Source of the DNA: Pseudomonas fluorescens
GTDB taxonomy: Bacteria > Pseudomonadota > Gammaproteobacteria > Pseudomonadales > Pseudomonadaceae
Assembly (NCBI RefSeq): GCF_902497785.1
Contig: NZ_CABVHK010000005.1
Location: 270,863 to 334,862, forward strand
Direction of reading: 5' to 3'
DNA: 64,000 nucleotides
Made by a program: the position numbers and the translations under genes. Positions 1 through 7,489 of this stretch are shown piece after piece. The notes beneath the pieces were generated by a model. It was given only the letters and a program-made list of their open reading frames with translations. It was not told the DNA's origin and did not search any database. Positions within the stretch are counted from its first letter, which is position 1. Every line of letters begins with the position of its first letter.

Positions 1-605
1 GTATCGAACGGCGACAGGGCGAAGGTTTTTTCGCCGTCGCGGGCGCCCCGTTCCGCTTCTTCACCATGGCCCAGGCCGTCGATCACCAGCGCACTGATGC
101 GCGGCCCGTCGAACGCCAGGTGCCAGACATCGCCGCAGGCCGGATCGTGGTGCAAGGCGTGCTGGCTGACACCAAACCGTCGATCCGCTGCCTTGTCGTT
201 GCGCGGGTAAAACCGAGTCAACAGCACGGAGCCTCGCGCGTCGCTGTAGGCGTCGAACACATCAGCCTGGCGCGACATGGCGCCAAGGCCGATGCCCTGG
301 GTGCCACGGGTGGAAAAACCGTCGGCCAGGCACGCATGCAGATCGAAACCCTTGGCGCGGTCGATGGCGAGCATTTCAATGCCCGCACCGGCTGTCCGCG
401 CTAACACGTTCAGGTGCAGTTCACCGCGGGAGGCGTGCTTGAGAATGTTGCTGGCCAGCTCAGTGGCGACCAGCGCAACACGCCCGGCGTCGGTGGCGTC
501 GAACCCGTATTGTTCCGCCAGTTGCTGGGCGGTGCGGCGTGCATGACCGATCTGGCTGCTGTCTTCGATCGGCAGCACCTGCGTCATCGAACCGCGAATG
601 TTCAT
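1..605 (-). CDS. HATPase-SpoIIE serine phosphatase of the stressosome module (partial)
   Basis: This is the fourth gene of the rsbR-rsbS-rsbT module; its 3' part lies beyond the left edge. The N-terminal half (about residues 10-130) resembles an RsbW/RsbT-type ATP-binding fold: it has an N-box (ELASNIL) and a G-rich GTQGIGLGAM segment. The visible C-terminal half opens a PP2C/SpoIIE phosphatase domain (VIDGLGHGEEAE, with the metal-binding Asp). In related Gram-negative modules such RsbX-like phosphatases reset the phosphorylated RsbR and RsbS. The start is ATG 605-603, which overlaps the rsbT stop as ATGA, so translational coupling is likely. The target is inferred from context. Confidence 0.85.
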   Translation of the reverse strand, partial: MNIRGSMTQVLPIEDSSQIGHARRTAQQLAEQYGFDATDAGRVALVATELASNILKHASRGELHLNVLARTAGAGIEMLAIDRAKGFDLHACLADGFSTRGTQGIGLGAMSRQADVFDAYSDARGSVLLTRFYPRNDKAADRRFGVSQHALHHDPACGDVWHLAFDGPRISALVIDGLGHGEEAERGARDGEKTFALSPFD

Positions 606-1006
606 GTCCATCGGGTGATCGTTATGCGAGTGCCCTGGCCCGGCGCGGTGTCGAGTTCGAACTCTTCCACCAGCCGTTTGGCGCCCGTGAGACCCAACCC
701 CAGGCCGCTGCCCGAGGTCCAGCCGTCGGTCATCGCCAACTTTATATCGGGGATGCCCGGCCCCTCATCGCGAAAGGTCAGGCGCAATCCGGTGCGCGCG
801 TTTTCCTCGAGAATTTGCCAGTCCATGTCGCCGCCACCGCCATAGACCATGGTGTTGCGCGCCAGCTCGCTGACGGCCGTCACCAGTTTGGTCAGGTCGA
901 TCAGGCGCATGCCGCATTCGGTGGCCAGCTTGCGCGCGGTCTGGCGCGCCAGCACCACGTCCTGTTCGATATGAATGGGTTGGCTGCCGCTGCTGCGCAC
1001 GGTCAT
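602..1006 (-). CDS. rsbT: RsbT-type serine/threonine kinase (stressosome switch kinase)
   Basis: A 134-residue GHKL kinase. It shows the N-box (SELARNTMVYGGGG), the G1 box (DEGPGIPD) and the glycine-rich lid (GSGLGLGLTGAKRL) of RsbT/RsbW proteins. In the Bacillus system RsbT phosphorylates RsbS and RsbR inside the stressosome, is then released, and activates a downstream partner. It overlaps rsbS by 4 nt at its start and the phosphatase by 4 nt at its end, so the module is one tightly coupled transcript. No sigma-B or RsbU is visible nearby, so its output partner is unknown from this window. Confidence 0.9.
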   Translation of the reverse strand: MTVRSSGSQPIHIEQDVVLARQTARKLATECGMRLIDLTKLVTAVSELARNTMVYGGGGDMDWQILEENARTGLRLTFRDEGPGIPDIKLAMTDGWTSGSGLGLGLTGAKRLVEEFELDTAPGQGTRITITRWT

Positions 1007-1365
1007 TGCCCGTTCACTCGATCCTGAAGCAGTTTCATTCCGCGTTCGACATTGAGCGCGGTGCTCACGCCGGGCAAGGTCATGCCGAGTTCAACCAGCG
1101 TAATCGCTACGGCAGGTTGCATGCCCACCAGCACGGTTTCAGCGTCCATGATTTTCGACAGGCCTGAGATCGTGCCGATCATCCGGCCGATGAACGAATC
1201 GACCATGTCCAGCGCGGAAATATCGATCAACACGCCACGCGCAGACGTGGCGTTGATCCGTTCAGACAGGTCGTCCTGCAGGGTCAAGGCCAGTTGATCG
1301 TGCATGTCGACCTGAATGGTCACCAGCAGAAAGGCGCCCATTTTCAGAATTGGAATGCGTTCCAT
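1003..1365 (-). CDS. rsbS: RsbS-type STAS antagonist, stressosome scaffold
   Basis: A 120-residue single STAS domain. The phosphorylation loop VDSFIGRM is kept, with Ser57 at the position of the RsbT target serine of Bacillus RsbS. In known stressosomes RsbS and RsbR form a large pseudo-icosahedral particle that holds RsbT. The start lies 4 nt downstream of the rsbR stop codon, and the end overlaps rsbT by ATGA. Length and motif match the family closely. Confidence 0.92.
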   Translation of the reverse strand: MERIPILKMGAFLLVTIQVDMHDQLALTLQDDLSERINATSARGVLIDISALDMVDSFIGRMIGTISGLSKIMDAETVLVGMQPAVAITLVELGMTLPGVSTALNVERGMKLLQDRVNGQ

Positions 1366-1369
1366 CGGC

Positions 1370-2221
1370 TTATACCGTCTTGCTGACGGTAATGCCCAGT
1401 CGGGTCAGGGCCAGTTTCAATGCATCGGCAAGGTTGGCTTTGGTGACGACGCCTTGCAGATCGAGGCCCAGGTGCACGATGGTCTGGGCGATTTGCGGAC
1501 GCACGCCGCTGATAATGCAATCGGCACCCATCAGGCGAATGGCGGTCACGGTTTTCAGCAAATGTTGAGCGACCAGCGTGTCCACGGTCGGAACGCCAGT
1601 GATGTCGATGATGGCGATTTCCGAGCCGGTATCGACGATCCGCTGCAGCAGCGATTCCATCACTACCTGGGTGCGTTGCGAGTCCAGTGTGCCAATCATT
1701 GGCAGCGCGAGTACGCCGTCCCAAAGCTTGACCACGGGGGTGGACAGCTCCAGCAGTTCTTCCTGCTGACGCTTGATCACCGCTTCGCGGGATTTCTGGA
1801 ACGTGCGGATGGTGTGCATGCCCAGCGCATCGAGCAATACGGAAATTTCCCAGATTTGCTCGGCCAACAGCGCAGGATTGTCCTGGTAGTGGTTTTGCAG
1901 CAGTGCAAACAGAGGACCTTTCAGGGCGAAGATAAAGCTCGCGGTCTGGTGCGAATCCTGGCCGAGGAGGGCGCGGCTATGGGAGAGTTTTTCAAGGAAC
2001 TGGCGAATGTCGTCCCAGCCTGGCGCCGCCACATTCGAGCCGTTGCCTTGTTCGATACCCGAGACGATCAGTTGCAGGAATTCAGTCGTCTGCTGTTTCA
2101 GGTCCTGCTCTTTGATATTGCGTGTGGCGCCGCTGGTGTCGAGGCCGTTAGACCACTCGCCAAGCAGTTGCGTCTGATTTTTCTTGATCGCGTCGAGTGT
2201 GGTGGTTTGCAGTGCTGCCAT
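1370..2221 (-). CDS. rsbR: RsbR-type stressosome sensor protein
   Basis: 283 residues. The N-terminal 150 residues are helical and globin-like in position (the variable sensor half of RsbR proteins). The C-terminal STAS domain (about 160-275) keeps both phospho-acceptor threonines at family positions: IGTLD (Thr178) and VPTVDT (Thr215). It is the first gene of the stressosome operon. The start ATG has a good ACGGAG ribosome site in the upstream 215-nt intergenic region. The N-domain shows no obvious haem or flavin motif, so the sensed signal is unknown. Confidence 0.9.
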   Translation of the reverse strand: MAALQTTTLDAIKKNQTQLLGEWSNGLDTSGATRNIKEQDLKQQTTEFLQLIVSGIEQGNGSNVAAPGWDDIRQFLEKLSHSRALLGQDSHQTASFIFALKGPLFALLQNHYQDNPALLAEQIWEISVLLDALGMHTIRTFQKSREAVIKRQQEELLELSTPVVKLWDGVLALPMIGTLDSQRTQVVMESLLQRIVDTGSEIAIIDITGVPTVDTLVAQHLLKTVTAIRLMGADCIISGVRPQIAQTIVHLGLDLQGVVTKANLADALKLALTRLGITVSKTV

Positions 2222-2436
2222 GTGCGTGGACTCCGTAGGTCATATGCGCCGATTCCCCGAAAAACGACCGGTGCAAGTCAGTGACATTTGTCGAATCAAA
2301 TAGTTGTTCGCTGCCCGCAGGAAATTTTCATCCGGCGCACACCGCATCGGTGGCTTATTCGAGGGAACGTTGCCTGAGGCAAAGTTTCGAAACTACAAGA
2401 GTAACTGTTCAGCCGCGTAATTGCAGTGAGGTGTTT

Positions 2437-2625
2437 ATGACAGATGCACGAGAGATCGACGACGATGCAAAAACTGCCGAACCGGAAAGTGCCGATAAGG
2501 CGGTAGACCAGAAAAACGTCCACACCGATAACGACAACGAGTTCAGCCCGGGTTTCAAACCACACCCGGATCGACCTGCGCCCGGCGAGGACACTGATGC
2601 CGACATCGACACCGATGGCGGCTAA
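2437..2625 (+). CDS. small acidic protein of unknown function
   Basis: 62 residues, very rich in Asp and Glu (REIDDDAK, EDTDADIDTD), with no signal peptide or membrane segment; probably disordered. ATG 2437 is chosen over an earlier in-frame codon because a GAGG ribosome site lies directly upstream (2428-2433). A strong bidirectional terminator follows within 15 nt. No function is recognised. A second small acidic gene lies at 3766-3984 with the same style of composition. Confidence 0.7.
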   Translation: MTDAREIDDDAKTAEPESADKAVDQKNVHTDNDNEFSPGFKPHPDRPAPGEDTDADIDTDGG

Positions 2626-2637
2626 CCACACGGGCAC

Positions 2638-2672
2638 AAAAAAGGCCGCATCAATGGATGCGGCCTTTTTTT
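2638..2672. terminator. bidirectional rho-independent terminator
   Basis: A 9-bp stem (GGCCGCATC / GATGCGGCC) with an AATG loop, flanked by an A-tract on the left and a T-tract on the right. It therefore works for the small plus-strand gene and for the convergent DUF4142 gene. Confidence 0.9.
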
Positions 2673-2682
2673 CAGAACGTTG

Positions 2683-3204
2683 TTACTTGCCCGGATGCGC
2701 GGCTTGCAGTTTTTTCGCCATAGCGAGGTGTTTTTCCAGGCCCGGCAGCATTTTTTGCGCGAAACCTTTCAACTCCGTGGCGCCTTTGACCTTGTCGTCG
2801 GTCACGGTATTGGCTTCTTTCTTGAACAGCTCGATGGTGTCTTCGTGCGCCTTGACCTGATTGTTGGCGTAGGCGGCGTCGAAGGACTCATCACGCATGT
2901 CGAGGATCTTTTCCTTGGCCTGCTTTACCAGCGTGGTGGTGTCTGGCACCTCGATGTCGTTTTTCTTCGCGATGGCCGCCAGTTCATCATTTGCCTTGGA
3001 ATGATCGGTGATCATCATCGTGGCAAATTCCTTGACGTCGGCCGAGGCACTTTTTTCCAGAGCCAGCCGGCTGGTTTCGATTTCGGCGATGCCGCCGGCA
3101 GTCGCGTTATCGACAAAATCATTATCAGTGGCCGCGAATGCCGCGCCCATGCTGGTGCTCAAGGCCACAGCCAATGCGAGGCGGCGCAGGGTGAATCCGT
3201 CCAT
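2683..3204 (-). CDS. DUF4142 periplasmic protein
   Basis: 173 residues with a Sec signal peptide (LRRLALAVALSTSMGAAFA, cleavage after about residue 24). An all-helical DUF4142 domain follows, containing the typical TSRLALEKSASADVKEFATMMI and HSKANDELA stretches. Members resemble ferritin-like four-helix proteins and are common in stress-induced sets of Pseudomonas, but no biochemical role is established. It converges on the small acidic gene across a shared terminator. The ribosome site GTGGAG precedes the start. Confidence 0.85.
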   Translation of the reverse strand: MDGFTLRRLALAVALSTSMGAAFAATDNDFVDNATAGGIAEIETSRLALEKSASADVKEFATMMITDHSKANDELAAIAKKNDIEVPDTTTLVKQAKEKILDMRDESFDAAYANNQVKAHEDTIELFKKEANTVTDDKVKGATELKGFAQKMLPGLEKHLAMAKKLQAAHPGK

Positions 3205-3421
3205 TGGTTATTCTCCACACAGGTTTTCATGGGCGATCAAGTGATCGTTATGCTGTGGAGGTCGACAGACGGGCAAAGGTTTTATCGGCTTTGCAACAGG
3301 ACGACGAACGGGCACCGCTGGTCTGATAGGCGGTCGACAGAACGCGCTAACCGAGGCCATTCTGATAGTTGGTGAACGCAATCAATCGCGTTTGCTACCG
3401 ATCAACAAACGGAGGTGTTCC

Positions 3422-3655
3422 ATGCCGGTGATTCACGATCTTTATCAGGACCTGAAACTCTCAAAGGAAGAGATCCAGCAAAAACGCACCAAGGATCCGT
3501 TACTGGATTCGCTGATCAACAAGTATTCGCAGGCGGATGCCGAAGTGGTGAAGGCGGAGCAATCCAAATCAAATGATGACGCCGTGAGGAAGCTCAAGGA
3601 GACGCGGTTGCAGGTCAAGGACAAGATCGTCAAACAACTTCAGGCGCCATCTTGA
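3422..3655 (+). CDS. YdcH-like (DUF465) small protein
   Basis: 77 residues, helical and highly charged, with no signal peptide. The pattern DPLLDSLINKYSQADAEVV then a C-terminal RLQVKDKIVKQL follows the YdcH/DUF465 family layout (two-helix coiled-coil hairpin). ATG 3422 is preceded by GGAGGTG at ideal spacing. It stands alone between the DUF4142 gene and a second small acidic gene. Function in this family is not established. Confidence 0.7.
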   Translation: MPVIHDLYQDLKLSKEEIQQKRTKDPLLDSLINKYSQADAEVVKAEQSKSNDDAVRKLKETRLQVKDKIVKQLQAPS

Positions 3656-3765
3656 CGTGCCGGGCCCAGCCACCGACGACCGGTGACTGAACATTTGGAA
3701 CGGCGATAAATACCGGCACCTCGAATGATCAGAGTCCGACTTTTCGGCTCCATGCGAGGTGCCTC

Positions 3766-3984
3766 ATGACTGACACAAAATTCCCCAGCGAAGAACAGGG
3801 CGGCTACGATCCCATCCCTACCCAACCCGAACCCTTGAGCCCGGGGCGCACTACCGTGAATCCCGAAGACGAGCCGGGAATCGACGAACTGCCGAACAAC
3901 GAAGGCGCCATTCCCATGGACCAGGACGACGGAACCGACCTCGACCCGGAACGCGTGCGCGATGGTCAGCCCGCTCCCCGTTAG
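3766..3984 (+). CDS. small acidic proline-rich protein, unknown function
   Basis: 72 residues, dominated by Pro, Glu and Asp (PTQPEPLSP, EDEPGIDELPNNEG, MDQDDGTDLDPE). It is predicted disordered, with no membrane or signal segment. A GAGGTG ribosome site precedes ATG 3766. Its length and composition resemble the gene at 2437-2625, but there is no clear sequence identity. A REP pair follows 18 nt after its stop. Function not recognised. Confidence 0.65.
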   Translation: MTDTKFPSEEQGGYDPIPTQPEPLSPGRTTVNPEDEPGIDELPNNEGAIPMDQDDGTDLDPERVRDGQPAPR

Positions 3985-4002
3985 TTTGCAAGTCACGAAA
4001 CC

Positions 4003-4092
4003 TGTGGGAGCGAGCCTGCTCGCGAAAGCGGTCGATGATCCGGCATTGATATCGATTGACACACCGCATTCGCGAGCAGGCTCGCTCCCACA
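4003..4092. repeat. REPIN, family A (GGGAGCGAGCCTGCTCGCG)
   Basis: Two copies of a REP sequence in inverted orientation (TGTGGGAGCGAGCCTGCTCG and its complement) around a spacer of about 30 nt. The transcript could fold into a long hairpin between the convergent genes. Confidence 0.9.
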
Positions 4093-4103
4093 TTTGATCC
4101 TGG

Positions 4104-5189
4104 TTATTTCACCAATGCGCTGCTCAGCGGCAACCGCACCATGTGCCTGGCCTTCAACGACCCAAAATACAACCACTCGCCATACTCGCGCACTGTGGTG
4201 ATCGGCGAATAGTTGTCGCGGCTGCCGTCCTGCAGATTGGCGATCACCTTGCCCTCGACGTCCAGCCCTAACGCAAATCCACGTTTCTCCACTGGTGTGG
4301 GCAAAACGGTCATCGCTCGCGCAATCACTTTGCGGGCAAAGGGATGGGCTGCCGTGGCATCCAGCAGCGCGTTGCGCGGTGCATATATCGCTACCCAGAA
4401 ACGGTCCCGGCCATTGAACGACAGGTTGTCCGGCAGCCCCGGCAAGTTATCGATGAATACATCGTGGGTGCCGGCCTTCGGACCGCTCAGCCAGTAGCGG
4501 CTGATGCGGTAGGCCCCGGTTTCGTTCACCAGGACGAAGGCTTCATCCGGCCCCAGAGCCACGCCGTTGGCAAATTCCAGCTTATCCAGCAGGACGGTGG
4601 TCTTGCCGCTCTGAAAGTCATAGCGCAGTAATCGGCCATCGCCGCCGTGCTCAATGATCGCCGCGCCATCATGGCCGTAACCGAAGCGGCTGGAGGCGTC
4701 GCTGAAATAGGCGTAATGGCCGGACTTGTCGATAGCCACGTCGTCGGTAAAACCAAACGCCACACCGTTGGCCGTAGTAGTCAACGGAATCAAGCGTCCT
4801 TGCGCGTCAAGCGACAGCAAACCCTTGACCCCATCGGCGATCACCAGCAAACCATTGGGATGGCGCGCCAGGCCCAAGGGCCTGCCGCCGGTATCGGCCA
4901 ATACTTTGGTGGCCTTGCCGTCGAGGCTGGTGCGAATCAGCCGACCGTCATGCAGGCCGGTGATGAGCACGTCGTCTTCCAGCAGCAAGGCCTCTGGCCC
5001 GTCAATGTCCTCGACGCCTACACGCTCCACCGCTTTAAGGCGCTGATTATCGGCGTAGGGCCCACTGGTGAGGGAAGGCGCCGGTGGCGGTGTCCACGCC
5101 ACCGGTTGCACCTTGGTGGGCATCAGCAGCAGGAAGGCGGCAATCGCCACGATCATCAACACCACAACGCGGCGGAGGGCTCGGCTCAC
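4104..5189 (-). CDS. SMP-30/strictosidine-synthase-like beta-propeller, membrane-anchored
   Basis: 361 residues. An N-terminal hydrophobic anchor (residues 8-23) is followed by a six-bladed propeller with features of the strictosidine synthase/APMAP group: DGPEALLLEDD, GRPLGLARHPNG, DDVAIDKSGHYAYFSDAS, FANGVALGPDEAFVLVNE and GLPDNLSFNGRDRFWVAIY. Members hydrolyse lactones or esters, but the substrate cannot be read here. It overlaps the upstream desaturase-type gene by ATGA, so the two proteins probably act on the same membrane or lipid substrate (inference). Confidence 0.82.
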   Translation of the reverse strand: MSRALRRVVVLMIVAIAAFLLLMPTKVQPVAWTPPPAPSLTSGPYADNQRLKAVERVGVEDIDGPEALLLEDDVLITGLHDGRLIRTSLDGKATKVLADTGGRPLGLARHPNGLLVIADGVKGLLSLDAQGRLIPLTTTANGVAFGFTDDVAIDKSGHYAYFSDASSRFGYGHDGAAIIEHGGDGRLLRYDFQSGKTTVLLDKLEFANGVALGPDEAFVLVNETGAYRISRYWLSGPKAGTHDVFIDNLPGLPDNLSFNGRDRFWVAIYAPRNALLDATAAHPFARKVIARAMTVLPTPVEKRGFALGLDVEGKVIANLQDGSRDNYSPITTVREYGEWLYFGSLKARHMVRLPLSSALVK

Positions 5190-6334
5190 GCGGTGACTCC
5201 TGCCGGGGCCAACTGCTTGAGCGCCATGTCGCGCAGCGCGAGCATGGATGCGGCGGACTCCCGATCGATCCGGCGTCGCAGCAACAGGCGATTGGCGATG
5301 CGCATCGCGAGGCCGCTGAACTGGTACTCAAGGGTGCGGACAAACCGCGTGCCGTCGCCGTCGGCCTCACATTCGTAGGTCACCACCAATGCCAGACCGT
5401 TGTCGCCATGAGCCTGTGCGCTCCAGCGGCGACCGGGCAGATACTCGTTCACCGCCCAGGTCAAATGCCCTTCGCGGCCACCGGCCCTGATGTCTTCTTC
5501 AAACCGCGAGCCCGCATGCAACGGGCCGCCCGGGCCCTCGACTTTCAGCGACGAGGGGTGCCACTCCGGCCACCGGGTCACCGTGCTGGCGTAGGCAAGC
5601 ACTTCAATCGGGTTGCCGGCAATCTTGATCTGATGCTGCATGCGGGTCATGGGCGTACTCGTCAGGTAGGTCGGCTCGGGCTCCCAATACAGGGTGCCGA
5701 ACAGGTAGTCCGTGAGTGGAAAAACGATGTTGAAATTGCGTTCCTGCATCAGCTCCCGACGGTGATGCAGTTCGTGCAGGCGGCGCATCTGGCGAATCCA
5801 CGGCAAGCGCGTGAGCGGATTCTCGGGCGGTAGATGTTCGCAGGCATGGAACACTTCGTACGTCAGGTAGCCCAGGACCAGACAACCCGCGACCAGCCCG
5901 GCGACATTCGTATCGAACTGCCGCAACAGCCACCAGACGGGCAGGGTGATCACCAGCGTGTGCACCACGATCAGCCAGGCCGGGAACAGAATCACCCGCC
6001 AGTCACGGGCGCTGTCGTAGGTCATGTAGCCGGGCGCGAAGAAGCTGTGGTGGTCACCGGTATGGCGCGCGTAAAACAGCCGCGCGAAGCTCTTTTTGTG
6101 GTGCCCAAGGTGGCGATGGACCGTGTACACGCCCACATTGAAAACCAGCAGGGTCAGGGGCAGCGCCAACCACTCCAGCGGCTGCACCTGCTGCACGGTG
6201 CTCCAGAAGCCGGCGATGGCCAGCAGCCCGAATATCAGGACAAACGCGCCATGCAGCCACGGGTTGTAGCGGGGGTGAATATCTGCGCGGTAGCGGCTGC
6301 GAAATGCCTCGGTGGTCTGCCTCACTGCGTTCAC
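5186..6334 (-). CDS. sterol-desaturase/fatty-acid-hydroxylase domain fused to SRPBCC domain
   Basis: 382 residues in two parts. Residues 1-225 are a di-iron membrane hydroxylase with several hydrophobic segments and the His clusters HRHLGHHKK, ARHTGDHHSFF, EVFHACEH and HELHHRR. Residues about 230-375 are a START/SRPBCC (polyketide-cyclase-like) ligand-binding domain (IAGNPIEVLAYASTVTRWPEWHPSS, then FVRTLEYQFSGLAMRIANRLLLRR). It is first in a two-gene operon and translationally coupled to the propeller gene. It probably hydroxylates or desaturates a lipid or isoprenoid that the fused domain binds (inference). Confidence 0.8.
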   Translation of the reverse strand: MNAVRQTTEAFRSRYRADIHPRYNPWLHGAFVLIFGLLAIAGFWSTVQQVQPLEWLALPLTLLVFNVGVYTVHRHLGHHKKSFARLFYARHTGDHHSFFAPGYMTYDSARDWRVILFPAWLIVVHTLVITLPVWWLLRQFDTNVAGLVAGCLVLGYLTYEVFHACEHLPPENPLTRLPWIRQMRRLHELHHRRELMQERNFNIVFPLTDYLFGTLYWEPEPTYLTSTPMTRMQHQIKIAGNPIEVLAYASTVTRWPEWHPSSLKVEGPGGPLHAGSRFEEDIRAGGREGHLTWAVNEYLPGRRWSAQAHGDNGLALVVTYECEADGDGTRFVRTLEYQFSGLAMRIANRLLLRRRIDRESAASMLALRDMALKQLAPAGVTA

Positions 6335-6429
6335 CTGTGGTTTTTGTTATCCCAGCAGATTAGACGATCCCGGCGTTTTCGGCGGGTTGCCTTGAGGACA
6401 CAAATGCCATGCTCCGGTGTAAACCGCGC

Positions 6430-7293
6430 TCAGGTCAGCGGGTTCCAGCGCTGGGACCAGTCATCGTCGGACCGGATCACTTCGCGCAACAGGTCAAACG
6501 CCCGTTGCAGGGTCGCCGAATCGCGATCTCTCGAGTAGACCAGATAGGTCGGGTAGCTGAATTCCGGGGCTTTGGGCACTTGCTCCAGCACGCCGCTTTC
6601 CAGATAACTGTGCACGACGCGCGTGCGGAAGTAGGCACTGCCGCCGTTTTCCAGGATGTATTGCAACGCCAGTGGGCCAAGGTTGAAACTCAGCGCGGCT
6701 TTGGCTTTTTCAGGCAGTGCAGCATCGTGCTGACGGCGGAAGTCCGGGCCCCAATCGATGTACACGTAAGGATCAGGCTTGCCGGCGAGGCGCACGAGGA
6801 TCAGCTTTTCTTCCAGCACTTGCTCGACTTGCAGGCGCGGCCAGTATTCGGGCTGATAGACCAGGGCGGCATCGAGCACGCCCAGTTCCAGTTGGCGCAG
6901 CAGGTTTTCGCCGTCACGTATTTCCATGCGCAGTGCATGGCCGGGAATTTTTTCCCGCAGTTCCCCGGCCCAACTGAGCATCAACGGGTTGCACAGGCTG
7001 ACCTCGCCGCCGATGTGCAGCACATTGTGGTAGCCCTCGGGCAATGGCAAATCCCGGCGCGCGGCGTCCCAGGTTTCGACCAGTTGATTGGCGTACACCA
7101 CAAAGGCTTCGCCGTTCGGCGTCAGTCGGGCGCCGGCACGGTTGCGCACGAACAGGGTGCTGCCCAGTTGGCTTTCAAGTTTCTGCACGCGTGCGGTAAT
7201 CGCGGTTTGGGTGACGTGAAGTTTTTCCGCCGCAGCGGCGAGGCTGCCGTGGCGGACGATTTCCAGAAAAGTGCGGGCGAGGTCAATGTCCAT
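6430..7293 (-). CDS. LysR-family transcriptional regulator
   Basis: 287 residues. The N-terminal winged HTH reads LARTFLEIVRHGSLAAAAEKLHVTQTAITARVQKLE, a classic LysR recognition region, followed by a periplasmic-binding-fold effector domain (about 90-280). The start is ATG 7293-7291; a longer in-frame version would run into the REP element and is unlikely. It lies between the desaturase operon and the amidohydrolase, both on the same strand. The target genes and ligand are not evident. Confidence 0.88.
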   Translation of the reverse strand: MDIDLARTFLEIVRHGSLAAAAEKLHVTQTAITARVQKLESQLGSTLFVRNRAGARLTPNGEAFVVYANQLVETWDAARRDLPLPEGYHNVLHIGGEVSLCNPLMLSWAGELREKIPGHALRMEIRDGENLLRQLELGVLDAALVYQPEYWPRLQVEQVLEEKLILVRLAGKPDPYVYIDWGPDFRRQHDAALPEKAKAALSFNLGPLALQYILENGGSAYFRTRVVHSYLESGVLEQVPKAPEFSYPTYLVYSRDRDSATLQRAFDLLREVIRSDDDWSQRWNPLT

Positions 7294-7357
7294 GGGGAAG
7301 CCGGTGCGGGAGGTGCGTGCATTGTAAACAACAATGCCATGCCCAACAAAAATCCCC

Positions 7358-7447
7358 TGTGGGAGCGAGCCTGCTCGCGAATGCGGACTGCCATCCACTA
7401 AGGATGTTGACTGACGAGACGCCATCGCGAGCAGGCTCGCTCCCACA
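7358..7447. repeat. REPIN, family A
   Basis: An inverted pair of the GGGAGCGAGCCTGCTCGCGA repeat, between the LysR start and the amidohydrolase stop codon. Confidence 0.9.
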
Positions 7448-7489
7448 AAGGTTGCGGGTCATACCCGCAAGGTACGACAGCCACTCAAT

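Noticed and set aside
4003..4092. CRISPR-like repeats
   Set aside because: The repeated units are palindromic pairs in intergenic spaces with irregular spacing, without direct-repeat arrays or cas genes.
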